Assembly: GCF_021603645.1 (NCBI RefSeq)
Contig: NZ_BQHJ01000001.1
Coordinates: 248,001-312,000 of the forward strand
Length of the DNA: 64,000 bases
Reading direction: 5' to 3'
Origin: Pseudomonas pseudonitroreducens
GTDB lineage: Bacteria; Pseudomonadota; Gammaproteobacteria; Pseudomonadales; Pseudomonadaceae
The position numbers and the translations under genes were made by a program. A model generated the notes under the pieces. The model worked only from the letters and a program-made list of their open reading frames with translations. It did not search any database and was not told the origin of the DNA. Positions 12,954 to 19,823 of the stretch are shown piece after piece. The stretch's first letter is position 1, and each line of letters opens with the position of its first letter.

Positions 12954-13478
12954 TCAGCGCTTTGCCTTGCCCATCACGCAGCCATCCTCGTCGAAGGTCA
13001 CGCTGCGCGCGCCGCGCTTCTTGTCCGCCTCGTAGTGGTAGCGCAGCGTTTCGTTGTGCTGGCTGATCCTGTCCGGCCTGCCCAGGGCGCTCTCCACATC
13101 TCCTCGGGTCATTCCTGTCTTCACGCGGCCCTCGATGATTGCCTTGCGCCGGATACTGCCGGTGATGCGGTTGCCGCAGCCGTTCTGCTGTTCGCCAACG
13201 ACTACGACCGACTCCTGCTCGGCTTCCTTGCCATGGTTCTTGCTGCGCGCCACGGGCTTCTGCGCGGTGGATTCCTTCGCTGTCGCCATCGCTACCGGTT
13301 CGCCGCTGCCCGGCGTGGGGTTGTTTGCTTGCTGGATTTCCTCCTGTCGCTCCGCAGGGCAGCCATACTGACTGAACAGCACGCTGCCGTCGCTTGCGGT
13401 ACAGCGGAACACCGAGGCAGCCTCGCTGGTCGGTAGCAGTGAAGTCAGGAGTGAACAGAACAGGGCAGGCAGGCGCAT
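12954..13478 (-). CDS. Secreted protein with DUF4124-like N-terminus and SmpA/BamE-like C-terminus
   Basis: 174 residues. The first 21 residues (MRLPALFCSLLTSLLPTSEAA) look like a Sec signal peptide. VFRCTASDGSVLFSQYGCP is typical of DUF4124, a short periplasmic module with two cysteines. A charged low-complexity linker (residues 50-95) follows. The C-terminal part, VKTGMTRGDVESALGRPDRISQHNETLRYHYEAD, has the helix-turn-strand pattern of SmpA/OmlA (BamE-like) proteins. Function is unknown; periplasmic location is inferred from the signal peptide. It converges on the tRNA operon, and its own start lies in the gap that also holds the mgtE leader. Confidence 0.75.
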   Translation of the reverse strand: MRLPALFCSLLTSLLPTSEAASVFRCTASDGSVLFSQYGCPAERQEEIQQANNPTPGSGEPVAMATAKESTAQKPVARSKNHGKEAEQESVVVVGEQQNGCGNRITGSIRRKAIIEGRVKTGMTRGDVESALGRPDRISQHNETLRYHYEADKKRGARSVTFDEDGCVMGKAKR

Positions 13479-13700
13479 GGTTTGCTCCAGGTTGGCGGGC
13501 CTGCCTGGAGCCTAGGAGTCAACGTTGTCAGTCGTAGCCGGGTGTCCTGTGGGAGCTTTCGGGCGTCGAACCGGGCAGTGATTCGGCAGTGAACTTTCGC
13601 CCGCAAGCGATTGTTCTGGCCGCCATTTTGTAACGCCTAATGCACCTTGGAGTGTTATCATTTCCCGCATCTGCCCTCGATGGGCGCATGGGACACCACC

Positions 13701-13760
13701 ATGGACTTACCCAGTAGTTACTCAGAACCCCGATTGCGTACACACGACCTGATGTATTGA
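13701..13760 (+). CDS. Candidate 19-residue leader peptide of mgtE
   Basis: ATG 13701 to TGA 13758 encodes MDLPSSYSEPRLRTHDLMY. It lies in the 320-base gap before mgtE and stops just before a hairpin that covers the mgtE ribosome site. The mix of Asp/Glu-Pro and Arg recalls the MgtL leader peptide of enteric mgtA, where ribosomes fail at acidic-proline codons in low magnesium. The ribosome site is weak (GGGAC 9 bases upstream). A 20-codon frame can occur by chance, so this is a candidate only. Confidence 0.3.
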   Translation: MDLPSSYSEPRLRTHDLMY

Positions 13761-13761
13761 T

Positions 13762-13794
13762 CCCCTCTGGCCCGTTCTGCCACTGGGGGTGGAG
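13762..13794 (+). promoter_or_regulatory. mgtE leader: Hairpin sequestering the mgtE ribosome-binding site
   Basis: CCCC (13762-13765) pairs with GGGG (13785-13788), and inside it TGGC (13768-13771) pairs with GCCA (13779-13782), separated by a symmetrical 2-base internal loop. The 3' arm runs into GGGTGGAG (13787-13794), the Shine-Dalgarno of mgtE 7 bases before its ATG. When formed it would partly hide the site. The rest of the 13479-13700 gap shows nothing I can name. Confidence 0.45.
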
Positions 13795-13800
13795 CGTGCT

Positions 13801-15243
13801 ATGACCGAAGTAGAAGCCAAGAAGCCGCAGGAAAGCCTGCAGGACCGCCTCAACCAGGTGGTCGACCTGCTGCACAAGCACAAGCTGGTGGAAGACCTGA
13901 CGCACCGTCAGGAAGGCCAGCATCAAGACCTCGTCGAAAACCTCGTGCACCGCCAGAACCTTGCCGAATTGCAGCGCAAGATGGACGAGTTGCACCCGGC
14001 CGACATCGCCCACATCCTCGAATCCCTTCCGCTGGACGACCGCCTGACGGTCTGGCAGCTGGTCAAGGCCGAGCGCGACGGCGACATCCTCCTCGAAGTG
14101 TCCGACTCGGTGCGGGAAACCCTGATCGCCGACATGGACGATCACGAGATTCTCGCCGCCGCCCGCGACATGGACGCGGACGAACTCGCGGATCTGGCGC
14201 CGGAACTGCCGCGCGACGTGGTCCACGAGCTGATGGAAACCCTCGACCAGCAGCAGCGCGAGCGTGTGCGCTCGGCGCTGTCCTACGAGGAAGACCAGGT
14301 CGGCGCGTTGATGGACTTCGAGATGGTCACCATCCGCGACGATGTCAGCCTGGAAGTGGTATTGCGCTACCTGCGCCGTCTGAAGGAGCTGCCGGGGCAT
14401 ACCGACAAGCTCTTCGTGGTCGACTACGACGGTGTGCTCAAGGGTGTGCTGCCGATCAAGCGCCTGCTGGTGAATGATCCGGACAAGGACGTGGCGGAAG
14501 TCATGGCCACCGATCCGGTGACCTTCAGCCCTGACGAGGACGGCTACGACGCCGCGCAGGCATTCGAGCGTTATGACCTGATTTCCGCTCCTGTGGTGGA
14601 CAAGAACGGCAAGCTGATCGGCCGTCTGACCATCGACGAGATGGTCGACCTGATCCGTGAGGAAAGCGAAAGCGAAGTCCTGAACATGGCCGGTCTGCGC
14701 GAAGAGGAAGACATCTTCGCCTCGGTCTGGAAATCGGTCGGCAACCGCTGGGCCTGGCTGGCTACCAACCTGGTCACCGCCTTCATTGCCTCACGGGTGA
14801 TCGGCCTGTTCGAAGGTTCCATCGAGAAGCTGGTGGCGCTGGCCGCGCTGATGCCCATCGTCGCCGGCATCGGCGGCAACTCCGGTAACCAGACCATCAC
14901 CATGATCGTCCGCGCCATGGCGCTGGACCAGATCCAGACCAGCAGCGCCAACCGTCTGTTGCGCAAGGAGCTGGGCGTGGCTCTGGTGAACGGCCTGGTG
15001 TGGGGCGGAGTGATCGGCCTGGTCGCCTTCTACCTGTACGGCAACTGGGAGCTGGGCGCGGTGATGACCGGCGCCATGACGCTGAACCTGCTGCTCGCCG
15101 CGCTGATGGGCGTGTTGATTCCGATGACGCTGTTGCGCCTGGGGCGCGACCCGGCGATGGGCTCCAGCGTGATGATCACTGCGATGACCGACAGTGGTGG
15201 TTTCTTCATCTTCCTCGGGCTGGCCACGCTGTTCCTGATGTAG
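13801..15243 (+). CDS. mgtE: Magnesium transporter MgtE
   Basis: 480 residues from ATG 13801; a GTG at 13789 would add four and overlaps the sequestering hairpin. MgtE is a homodimeric Mg2+ channel gated by cytosolic Mg2+. The N domain (residues about 30-130) has the helical repeats ADIAHILESLPLDDRLTVWQ and AADMDADELADLAPELP-like acidic stretches, followed by two CBS domains (about 130-260: HTDKLFVVDYDGVLKGVLPIK; YDLISAPVVDKNGKLIGR) and five membrane helices from about residue 285. The signature GGNSGNQTITMIVRAMA stands at the pore region. In P. aeruginosa MgtE also influences type III secretion genes. A terminator follows directly. Confidence 0.96.
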   Translation: MTEVEAKKPQESLQDRLNQVVDLLHKHKLVEDLTHRQEGQHQDLVENLVHRQNLAELQRKMDELHPADIAHILESLPLDDRLTVWQLVKAERDGDILLEVSDSVRETLIADMDDHEILAAARDMDADELADLAPELPRDVVHELMETLDQQQRERVRSALSYEEDQVGALMDFEMVTIRDDVSLEVVLRYLRRLKELPGHTDKLFVVDYDGVLKGVLPIKRLLVNDPDKDVAEVMATDPVTFSPDEDGYDAAQAFERYDLISAPVVDKNGKLIGRLTIDEMVDLIREESESEVLNMAGLREEEDIFASVWKSVGNRWAWLATNLVTAFIASRVIGLFEGSIEKLVALAALMPIVAGIGGNSGNQTITMIVRAMALDQIQTSSANRLLRKELGVALVNGLVWGGVIGLVAFYLYGNWELGAVMTGAMTLNLLLAALMGVLIPMTLLRLGRDPAMGSSVMITAMTDSGGFFIFLGLATLFLM

Positions 15244-15262
15244 CGCCAGCTCCGCCGAAAAG

Positions 15263-15285
15263 GCCGCCCGCGAGGCGGCTTTTTT
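15263..15285 (+). terminator. Terminator of mgtE
   Basis: Arms GCCGCC and GGCGGC around CGCGA, followed by TTTTTT. Confidence 0.88.
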
Positions 15286-15328
15286 GTGCCCGCACGCCAG
15301 CTCTGGAGAAGAGCAAATCGCGGGCATG

Positions 15329-15351
15329 AAAAAGCCGGCTGCAGGCCGGCT
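15329..15351 (-). terminator. Terminator of amrZ
   Basis: On the minus strand arms AGCCGGC/GCCGGCT with a 5-base loop are followed by TTTTT (the A-run 15329-15333). Confidence 0.88.
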
Positions 15352-15372
15352 GTTTCGGGTGTCGCGAACGAA

Positions 15373-15705
15373 TCAGGCGTCGTTCTGCGCCATCTCGGCA
15401 TCGTGCGCGATCAGGGCGATCAGCGCGTTCTGCTGACGATGGGTCAACTGGCGGAAGCGCTGCAGCAGTTCGCGTTCGTGCAGGCTGAGTTCCGGGCTGT
15501 CCAGGCGGATGCCCAGGTTGTCCTGCAGGGCACCTTCCTGCAGCAGGCTCTGTTCGAGACGCGCGATGATCTCGGAGTTCATGCTGCGGTGGTGGCTGCG
15601 GGCGACGTCGGCGATACGCTCACGCATGCCTTCGGGCAGACGTACGACGAATTTGTCAGCAGTACGGCTGGAGTAGGTGGGGGTTGCCTGTTTCAATGGG
15701 CGCAT
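15373..15705 (-). CDS. amrZ: Ribbon-helix-helix regulator AmrZ (AlgZ)
   Basis: 110 residues, beginning [21 protein letters not shown] recognise it as AmrZ of P. aeruginosa with few changes. An extended N-terminal arm is followed by the Arc-type ribbon-helix-helix (about residues 15-60: [31 protein letters not shown]) and a C-terminal tetramerisation tail. In P. aeruginosa it activates alginate genes and twitching, represses flagella (fleQ), psl and its own gene, and affects c-di-GMP through gcbA. It is transcribed under AlgU there. It has its own terminator and a long upstream region (15706-16191). It is a likely cross-regulator of the exopolysaccharide operon in this window, but that is inference. 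Confidence 0.95.
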   Translation of the reverse strand: MRPLKQATPTYSSRTADKFVVRLPEGMRERIADVARSHHRSMNSEIIARLEQSLLQEGALQDNLGIRLDSPELSLHERELLQRFRQLTHRQQNALIALIAHDAEMAQNDA

Positions 15706-16191
15706 ACTTTAAACCTGTAAGTCAGGGAGGCCGATGCCATGGGTCAGCGTTGTTTCAGGCCCTTTGACAGCGATTTCCAGTGGCCGTTCAGCGCGTCGTC
15801 AAAGCTTTTGAAAAATTATCCAATAACTTGACGTCAAACCTTCGGCATATTGTGTCTCGGGTGAAGGCTAAATGCCAGCACCAATCGTCCGAAATGAGAC
15901 CGCCTAGGCAGACCCTTCTTTGGATGGGAGTTAAAGGGAGGATGGCGATGTGCCCGTTTCAGTCAGCGTAGTCGATATGTACTGTGCGCCTGCCTGCCGT
16001 TGGGCAGCCCGATGGGGGCAATTCGTCGCGGATGAGCATGATGGCACAGCGCCCGGTGACGAGTCAGGGGCCGCCGGGCTCAGCGGGCCGCGATATCGTG
16101 TTTTCACTGATATCGCACAAGGCTCGGAGTATTATCCGCCCCGCGGATCAGAATTGAAGTAGCGCCGAGCCGCCGGCGCACCGAGAGTTTC
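15706..16191. other. 486-base intergenic region between amrZ and phnN
   Basis: No convincing gene. It must hold the amrZ promoter (minus strand) and that of phnN (plus strand). A perfect 10-bp palindrome TTGACGTCAA lies at 15828-15837 in an A/T-rich patch (15800-15850) unlike its surroundings. The part from 15950 on is G/C-rich and holds only short frames without ribosome sites. In P. aeruginosa, as I remember it, the C-P lyase operon lies next to amrZ; here those genes are missing. Confidence 0.6.
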
Positions 16192-16755
16192 ATGACCCCA
16201 GGCAGACTGATTTTCCTGATGGGCCCTTCGGGTTCCGGCAAGGACAGCGTGTTGCAGGCCGCCAGCGCTCCGCTGGCGGCGATGAATTGCCGGATCGTCC
16301 GGCGTGTCATCACCCGCTCCGCCGAGGCGCGGGGGGAGGAGGCGCACTCGGTGAGCGTCGACGAGTTCGCCCGCCTGGAGCGCTCCGGTGCCTTTGCCAT
16401 GAGCTGGCGGGCCAATGGCCTGCACTACGGTATTCCCCGCGAGATCGATGACTGGCTCGCCGCCGGCCATGACGTGCTGGTCAATGGTTCGCGCAAATAC
16501 CTGCCCGAGGCTCGTCGCCGTTATCCGCGCTTGATCGCGGTGCTGTTGAAGGTCGATCCCGAGGTGCTGCGCCAGCGCCTGCTCAAGCGCGGGCGGGAGA
16601 CGCTGGCGGAAATCGAGGAACGCCTGGCGCGCAATACGCACTTTGCCGACGGCCTGCCCGGGCCGCTCGTTGAGCTGGATAACTCGGTGTCCCTGGAGGT
16701 CACCGTAGGCCGCCTGCTGGACCTGATCGCTCCGCCGGACGTGCAGGCTGGCTGA
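16192..16755 (+). CDS. phnN: Ribose 1,5-bisphosphate phosphokinase PhnN
   Basis: 187 residues, the normal PhnN length. It phosphorylates ribose 1,5-bisphosphate to 5-phosphoribosyl diphosphate, the last step of the C-P lyase route of phosphonate breakdown. The Walker A motif is GPSGSGKDS at residues 10-18, as in guanylate-kinase-like P-loop proteins; RRVITRSAEARGEEAHSV and FAMSWRANGLHYGIP are typical PhnN blocks. No other C-P lyase gene (phnG-M, phnP) is in the window, so here it is an orphan. It ends 2 bases before the convergent acetyltransferase gene. Confidence 0.9.
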   Translation: MTPGRLIFLMGPSGSGKDSVLQAASAPLAAMNCRIVRRVITRSAEARGEEAHSVSVDEFARLERSGAFAMSWRANGLHYGIPREIDDWLAAGHDVLVNGSRKYLPEARRRYPRLIAVLLKVDPEVLRQRLLKRGRETLAEIEERLARNTHFADGLPGPLVELDNSVSLEVTVGRLLDLIAPPDVQAG

Positions 16756-16757
16756 GA

Positions 16758-17234
16758 TCAGTCCAGGCTCAGCGACAGGCTGACGCCATGGGGCGCAAAC
16801 CCCATCGCCGCATAGAAGCGGTGTGCCATTTCCCGATCCTGGTGGCTGGATAGCGCCAGCTTGTAGCACTTCCAGTCCCGCGCCCACTCCACGGCCCGGC
16901 CGATCAGCGCCTGGCCGATGCCCTGGCCGCGTGCGCGGCTGTCCACCACCATGTCTTCGAGGATCGCCGAGCGGGCGAAGCCATGGGCGATGTGCTCGAT
17001 CAGGTGCAGTGTGCAGGTGCCGAGCAAGGCGCCATCGCGCTCGGCGATCAGAGTCACCCGCGAGGGTTGCTGGTTGCCCAGCGCGAGCGCGAGCAAGGCG
17101 CTGTCGGGCAGCGGATCGCGCGCGCCCAGTTGCCGAAGCAGCGGGGCGAGGGCCGCCGCATCATCGACCGTGGCGACGCGCACATCGAAGGTTGCGAAGG
17201 GGGAATCGGGCAGGGCACCGTCGTCTGTGGTCAT
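16758..17234 (-). CDS. GNAT-family N-acetyltransferase
   Basis: 158 residues. The acetyl-CoA loop is RARGQGIGQALIGRAVEWA (about residues 99-117), preceded by the ILEDMVVD strand and followed by the HRFYAAMGF motif near the end, a complete GNAT core. The substrate cannot be read from the sequence. The layout is similar to PhnO, the aminoalkylphosphonate acetyltransferase of some C-P lyase clusters, and it sits next to phnN, so PhnO-like function is one option. The other is a general amino-group acetyltransferase. Its start lies 93 bases from tRNA-Arg(CCT) on the other strand. Confidence 0.8.
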   Translation of the reverse strand: MTTDDGALPDSPFATFDVRVATVDDAAALAPLLRQLGARDPLPDSALLALALGNQQPSRVTLIAERDGALLGTCTLHLIEHIAHGFARSAILEDMVVDSRARGQGIGQALIGRAVEWARDWKCYKLALSSHQDREMAHRFYAAMGFAPHGVSLSLSLD

Positions 17235-17326
17235 GGGGATTCTCCGGCTGACGGCGAAATTATGGATCGCGACGGTGGCGGCGGCATGACAAATCGCCCG
17301 TCGGTGGTTAACATGCCGACCCGATT

Positions 17327-17403
17327 GTCCCGGTAGCTCAATTGGATAGAGCGTCCCCCTCCTAAGGGGAAGGTTGGAGGTTCGACCCCTCTCCGGGACG
17401 CCA
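17327..17403 (+). tRNA. tRNA-Arg (anticodon CCT), integration site
   Basis: 77 bases; acceptor GTCCCGG/CCGGGAC, discriminator G, CCA at 17401-17403, anticodon CCT at 17361-17363 in loop CTCCTAA. The 49 bases from 17351 to 17399 are repeated at 26559-26607, so the 3' part of the gene belongs to an integrated element that rebuilt it. The discriminator is G here but A in the distal copy. Confidence 0.96.
17351..17399 (+). repeat. attL: attL (49-bp core repeat inside tRNA-Arg)
   Basis: Identical over 49 bases to 26559-26607. It spans the anticodon arm, T arm and 3' acceptor strand. The first mismatch on the right is G17400 against A26608. Confidence 0.95.
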
Positions 17404-17460
17404 ATAAAATCAATTGGTTAAGAGTTTTTTCATCTGCCCTGATGTTCGGGTTTGAAAGAA

Positions 17461-17484
17461 TTTTCCCCGCTCGTTCCCCGTTTC
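17461..17484 (+). repeat. Candidate integrase arm-type site, left copy
   Basis: 24 bases starting TTTTCCCCGCTCGTTCCCCG, matching 26415-26438 at 23 of 24 positions in the same orientation. The copies lie about 60 and 120 bases inside the two core repeats, where arm-binding sites of tyrosine integrases are found. Confidence 0.6.
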
Positions 17485-17501
17485 GCGAATGGGCAAAATG
17501 A

Positions 17502-17525
17502 AGCCGCCAAATAGGCGGCTTTTTT
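17502..17525 (+). terminator. Terminator downstream of tRNA-Arg inside the element
   Basis: Arms AGCCGCC and GGCGGCT around AAATA, then TTTTT. It supplies the tRNA with a terminator, since the native one is now 9.2 kb away. Confidence 0.88.
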
Positions 17526-17637
17526 GTTGTCCCGACTTTGCCATCGTCACCGAGGCCAGCTGTTTCACCATCCTTTTGCAAGGTGGTGTGGGATTGGGCA
17601 TGCTCCGTGAGTCATCCACGCCAACAGGAAGGCAACT

Positions 17638-18072
17638 ATGACTCATGCGCTCTTCGATAATGCTGACGCTGCTGCTTCCAACATTCTGCGGATTCAAAAG
17701 CAGTTCATTGATGCGCTGCAGAGCTTTGCTGACATTCGGGCTCATTGGCGCGAGTTGGGGCCAGGTCGGCTTAAGTCAGCAATTACGTTTGATGGTGAGG
17801 TGAAGGATGGTGCTGTTGAGTCCGGTGCAATTTTTGGGCGTCCATTCCGAATCACTGCCCTGCCATACTTGACGGGCAACGGTGTGGTTGCGAAGTACAT
17901 CGTTTCGGTAACGGACATTGCCGGTAAGCAGGAAGTGAGGGCCGTATTCCTGCATAGCCCAGGCTCGGATGTCGTGTTTGAGGATGGTCGTTTGGTTGTT
18001 TCGCGGGACGATGAGTATCCCAACTACCTCTGGCTTTGCAATCTGATCGTGTCAGTGCTCCAGACTAACTAA
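17638..18072 (+). CDS. Unknown protein, A/T-richer cargo gene next to attL
   Basis: 144 residues, start ATG 17638 behind CAGGAAGGCAACT. No family recognised. It is predicted mixed alpha/beta: an N-terminal helix (AAASNILRIQKQFIDALQSF), then several strands (FRITALPYLTGNGVV, KYIVSVTDIAGKQEVRAVFL) and a hydrophobic C-terminal helix ending in LWLCNLIVSVLQTN. No signal peptide. Codon use is much less G/C-biased than the chromosome (many TTT, GTT, CAT codons), a sign of transfer. It stands alone at the end of the element, where cargo such as defence or exclusion genes is often found; nothing in the sequence proves such a role. It overlaps the convergent gene by 4 bases. Confidence 0.72.
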   Translation: MTHALFDNADAAASNILRIQKQFIDALQSFADIRAHWRELGPGRLKSAITFDGEVKDGAVESGAIFGRPFRITALPYLTGNGVVAKYIVSVTDIAGKQEVRAVFLHSPGSDVVFEDGRLVVSRDDEYPNYLWLCNLIVSVLQTN

Positions 18073-18281
18073 GTCGGCGGGACCTGCGCCGCTAGGCTGG
18101 GCTCGCCTGCCAGGCGCAGGGCGGCAGTGGCAATTTTTAAAGCGTGATATCTGCGCCGGTTAACTGGGTCGTTGGGCATCTTCGGCCCCAGCAATTGCAG
18201 AACTAAGTCATCCCACTGTGCGGCGTCACCTTCATCGGTGACGCCGCACCGCTTCAACATGGTCGATTTCTTCGTGCTCAC
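18069..18281 (-). CDS. Unknown small protein, last gene of a coupled operon
   Basis: 70 residues, MSTKKSTMLKRCGVTDEGDA onwards. Predicted helical, basic at the N-terminus. No family recognised. It overlaps the preceding gene's stop by 4 bases (ATGA-type junction), as do the other genes of this set, so the four genes 19070-18069 are translated as a coupled unit. Confidence 0.6.
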   Translation of the reverse strand: MSTKKSTMLKRCGVTDEGDAAQWDDLVLQLLGPKMPNDPVNRRRYHALKIATAALRLAGEPSLAAQVPPT

Positions 18282-18475
18282 TCTCCAGGCCTCGGCGGTA
18301 TCGGTTCGGATGGGTCTAGGTCATAGTCCCGTAGTGCGAAGGCTGTCGGCTTCATCGACTCGCAAAGTTTGCGGATGCTCTCGCCTCGTTGACGGTCTGC
18401 AGTAGGCAGCCGCCAGTCATCTTCGATACGGCGCGCCAGGGCGATGATATCGGCCATTTCCTGCTGCATGTTCAT
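18278..18475 (-). CDS. Unknown small acidic helical protein
   Basis: 65 residues, MNMQQEMADIIALARRIEDD onwards, ending in DLDPSEPIPPRPGE. Two predicted helices and a proline-rich tail. No family recognised. Four-base overlaps with both neighbours support that it is a real gene. Confidence 0.6.
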   Translation of the reverse strand: MNMQQEMADIIALARRIEDDWRLPTADRQRGESIRKLCESMKPTAFALRDYDLDPSEPIPPRPGE

Positions 18476-18708
18476 TCGACTGACTCACCAGCGCGGTGAA
18501 TTAGGTCGAGTACTTCCAGTCCAACGTCACCGCGTCCAGCCAGCACCAGCTGTTCTATGGATTGGTGCAATAGTTCGATGCCGGTGCCGAAAGCATTGTT
18601 ACGTTCTGTCGGAGTGGCGTGCGGTTGCAGAAGGAATACCGTGGTGATTTTGGGGGCGCTACTCATTTGGGATGGTCTCTGTGTTGGAGAGGGTCGTTGC
18701 GTGCTCAC
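18472..18708 (-). CDS. Unknown small protein
   Basis: 78 residues from a GTG at 18708 that overlaps the upstream stop (GTGA); an internal ATG at 18666 would give 64 residues (MSSAPKITTVFLLQPHATPT). The part after residue 30 is predicted helical (NNAFGTGIELLHQSIEQLVL). No family recognised. The coupled layout favours the GTG start. Confidence 0.55.
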   Translation of the reverse strand: MSTQRPSPTQRPSQMSSAPKITTVFLLQPHATPTERNNAFGTGIELLHQSIEQLVLAGRGDVGLEVLDLIHRAGESVE

Positions 18709-19070
18709 AGGCCGAATCTCGGCGCGCCGAAGTCGCCAGCCAGGCAGCCGCGTTTAAACATGTCACGGCGCGCGCGTTGTCCAGGGCTGGCGTGGCGGCT
18801 CGGCTTCCACTTAGGGCGGCTGGCCATTTCCTTTGCGTGCTCGGCATCGGCGTGCTCCACCAAGGCGCTGCGGCAGCGCGTGGCGGTTGTTTTGAGGGTG
18901 TCCGAAGTGCGGCGCAGCTCGGCCAGCAGTTCAGGCAGAGCAGCGTCCAGCGGCTGCCGCTTCAGCACAGTTTTGATGGCTTGGGCGTCGCGTAGCAGCT
19001 TCGCCGCGTCGCCTTCCATTTGCACCTGCAGGTCAAACAGTGCGGCCAGGGTGATGTCGGTAGAGTTCAT
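18705..19070 (-). CDS. Unknown helical protein, first gene of the coupled operon
   Basis: 121 residues: MNSTDITLAALFDLQVQMEG, then long amphipathic helices up to residue 75 and a basic tail (KEMASRPKWKPSRHASPGQR). The shape is that of a small scaffold or nucleic-acid-binding protein, but I recognise no family. Its ATG at 19070 lies only 14 bases past the minus-strand terminator at 19084, so its transcription must depend on read-through or on a promoter upstream of that hairpin. Confidence 0.6.
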   Translation of the reverse strand: MNSTDITLAALFDLQVQMEGDAAKLLRDAQAIKTVLKRQPLDAALPELLAELRRTSDTLKTTATRCRSALVEHADAEHAKEMASRPKWKPSRHASPGQRARRDMFKRGCLAGDFGAPRFGL

Positions 19071-19083
19071 GCGTCAGCACTCT

Positions 19084-19115
19084 AAAAAAACGCCGGGGCG
19101 GGCTAGCACCCGGCG
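19084..19115 (-). terminator. Intrinsic terminator / attenuator after the capsid-like operon
   Basis: On the minus strand CGCCGGG and CCCGGCG arms (19091-19097, 19109-19115) with an 11-base loop are followed by TTTTTTT (A-run 19084-19090). It lies directly before the next gene on that strand. Confidence 0.8.
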
Positions 19116-19302
19116 AGACTCTGAGGGGATTTGCGCCGCGCATTGCGTCAACCAGGGGCGCGGCTAACCTGGGGTTCACCCGAGGGAGGTGTCTCTTGTG
19201 CAGGTCTCGGCTGATGCCGCGACTTGCGAATGGGTGCCCCACTTCTGTCCAACCCGGTAGGGGCCACCGGGGAAACCGCCTCTGAGGAAGGCGATTCAGT
19301 TG

Positions 19303-19500
19303 CTAGGCCTCTGCAGCTGCCAGGCCCAAGCCTTGTTCAAGGGCGCGCTGCGCTACGCGAGTCATGCTCACGCCGTAGCCGGTAGCCTTCTCCGCTCGGC
19401 GTTGTTCGGCGCGGATGGCTGCCATGATTTCAGGGGTCGCCAGCACGCACAGCTTGCGGCGGTTGTCGGGTTTCTTCTCGGTCGCCTTCATCATCGTCAC
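19303..19500 (-). CDS. Small ribbon-helix-helix-like protein
   Basis: 65 residues from GTG 19500, overlapping the previous stop (GTGA); ATGs at 19494 and 19491 are alternatives. After a lysine-rich arm the sequence KLCVLATPEIMAAIRAEQR, then VSMTRVAQRALEQGLGLA, has the strand-helix-turn-helix spacing of MetJ/Arc/CopG repressors. It may be an autoregulator of the capsid-like operon. Similarity is by pattern only. Confidence 0.55.
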   Translation of the reverse strand: MTMMKATEKKPDNRRKLCVLATPEIMAAIRAEQRRAEKATGYGVSMTRVAQRALEQGLGLAAAEA

Positions 19501-19823
19501 CAGCGGTTCACCCAGCTGCTACGCTTCGTCTCGCCGCCGTTATCGACCATGCGCGAATGATTTCTCACCAGGCTGGCCAGGTAGCGGCAGGCGCGCTGCA
19601 GTTGAGCTTCGGTCAGTTCAGGGAATGCTCTGGAGAGGCGCTCGGCGTCGTTGTCGCCGTGAACCCAGCCACTCAGGCCAGCAGGCTGCACAACAATGCG
19701 TGGTTCGCCGTCGTCGCCAGGCTGGCGCTGATGGAAACTCGCGCCTTCCAGGGCGGCCAGGACTTCAGCCGGCAGGGCGGTGGATTCCACCGCCTCGCCT
19801 TCCTTGCGCTTGGCGCGCAGCAT
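19497..19823 (-). CDS. Unknown protein downstream of the capsid-like gene
   Basis: 108 residues from ATG 19823, which shares a base with the stop of the upstream gene (TGATG). Contains a DNA/RNA-neutral acidic middle (GDDGEPRIVVQPAGLSGWV, then NDAERLSRAFPELTEAQLQR) and a helical C-terminus. Not recognised. Coupling to the capsid-like gene suggests a shared role. Confidence 0.6.
   Translation of the reverse strand: MLRAKRKEGEAVESTALPAEVLAALEGASFHQRQPGDDGEPRIVVQPAGLSGWVHGDNDAERLSRAFPELTEAQLQRACRYLASLVRNHSRMVDNGGETKRSSWVNRW

Noticed and set aside
13479-13800. Known magnesium riboswitch (M-box) before mgtE
   Set aside because: No match to M-box structure or conserved loops could be found; only the short frame and ribosome-site hairpin remain.
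19033-19242. 69-codon minus-strand frame upstream of the coupled small-gene operon
   Set aside because: It spans the terminator at 19084-19115, overlaps the next gene out of phase, and shows no domain.
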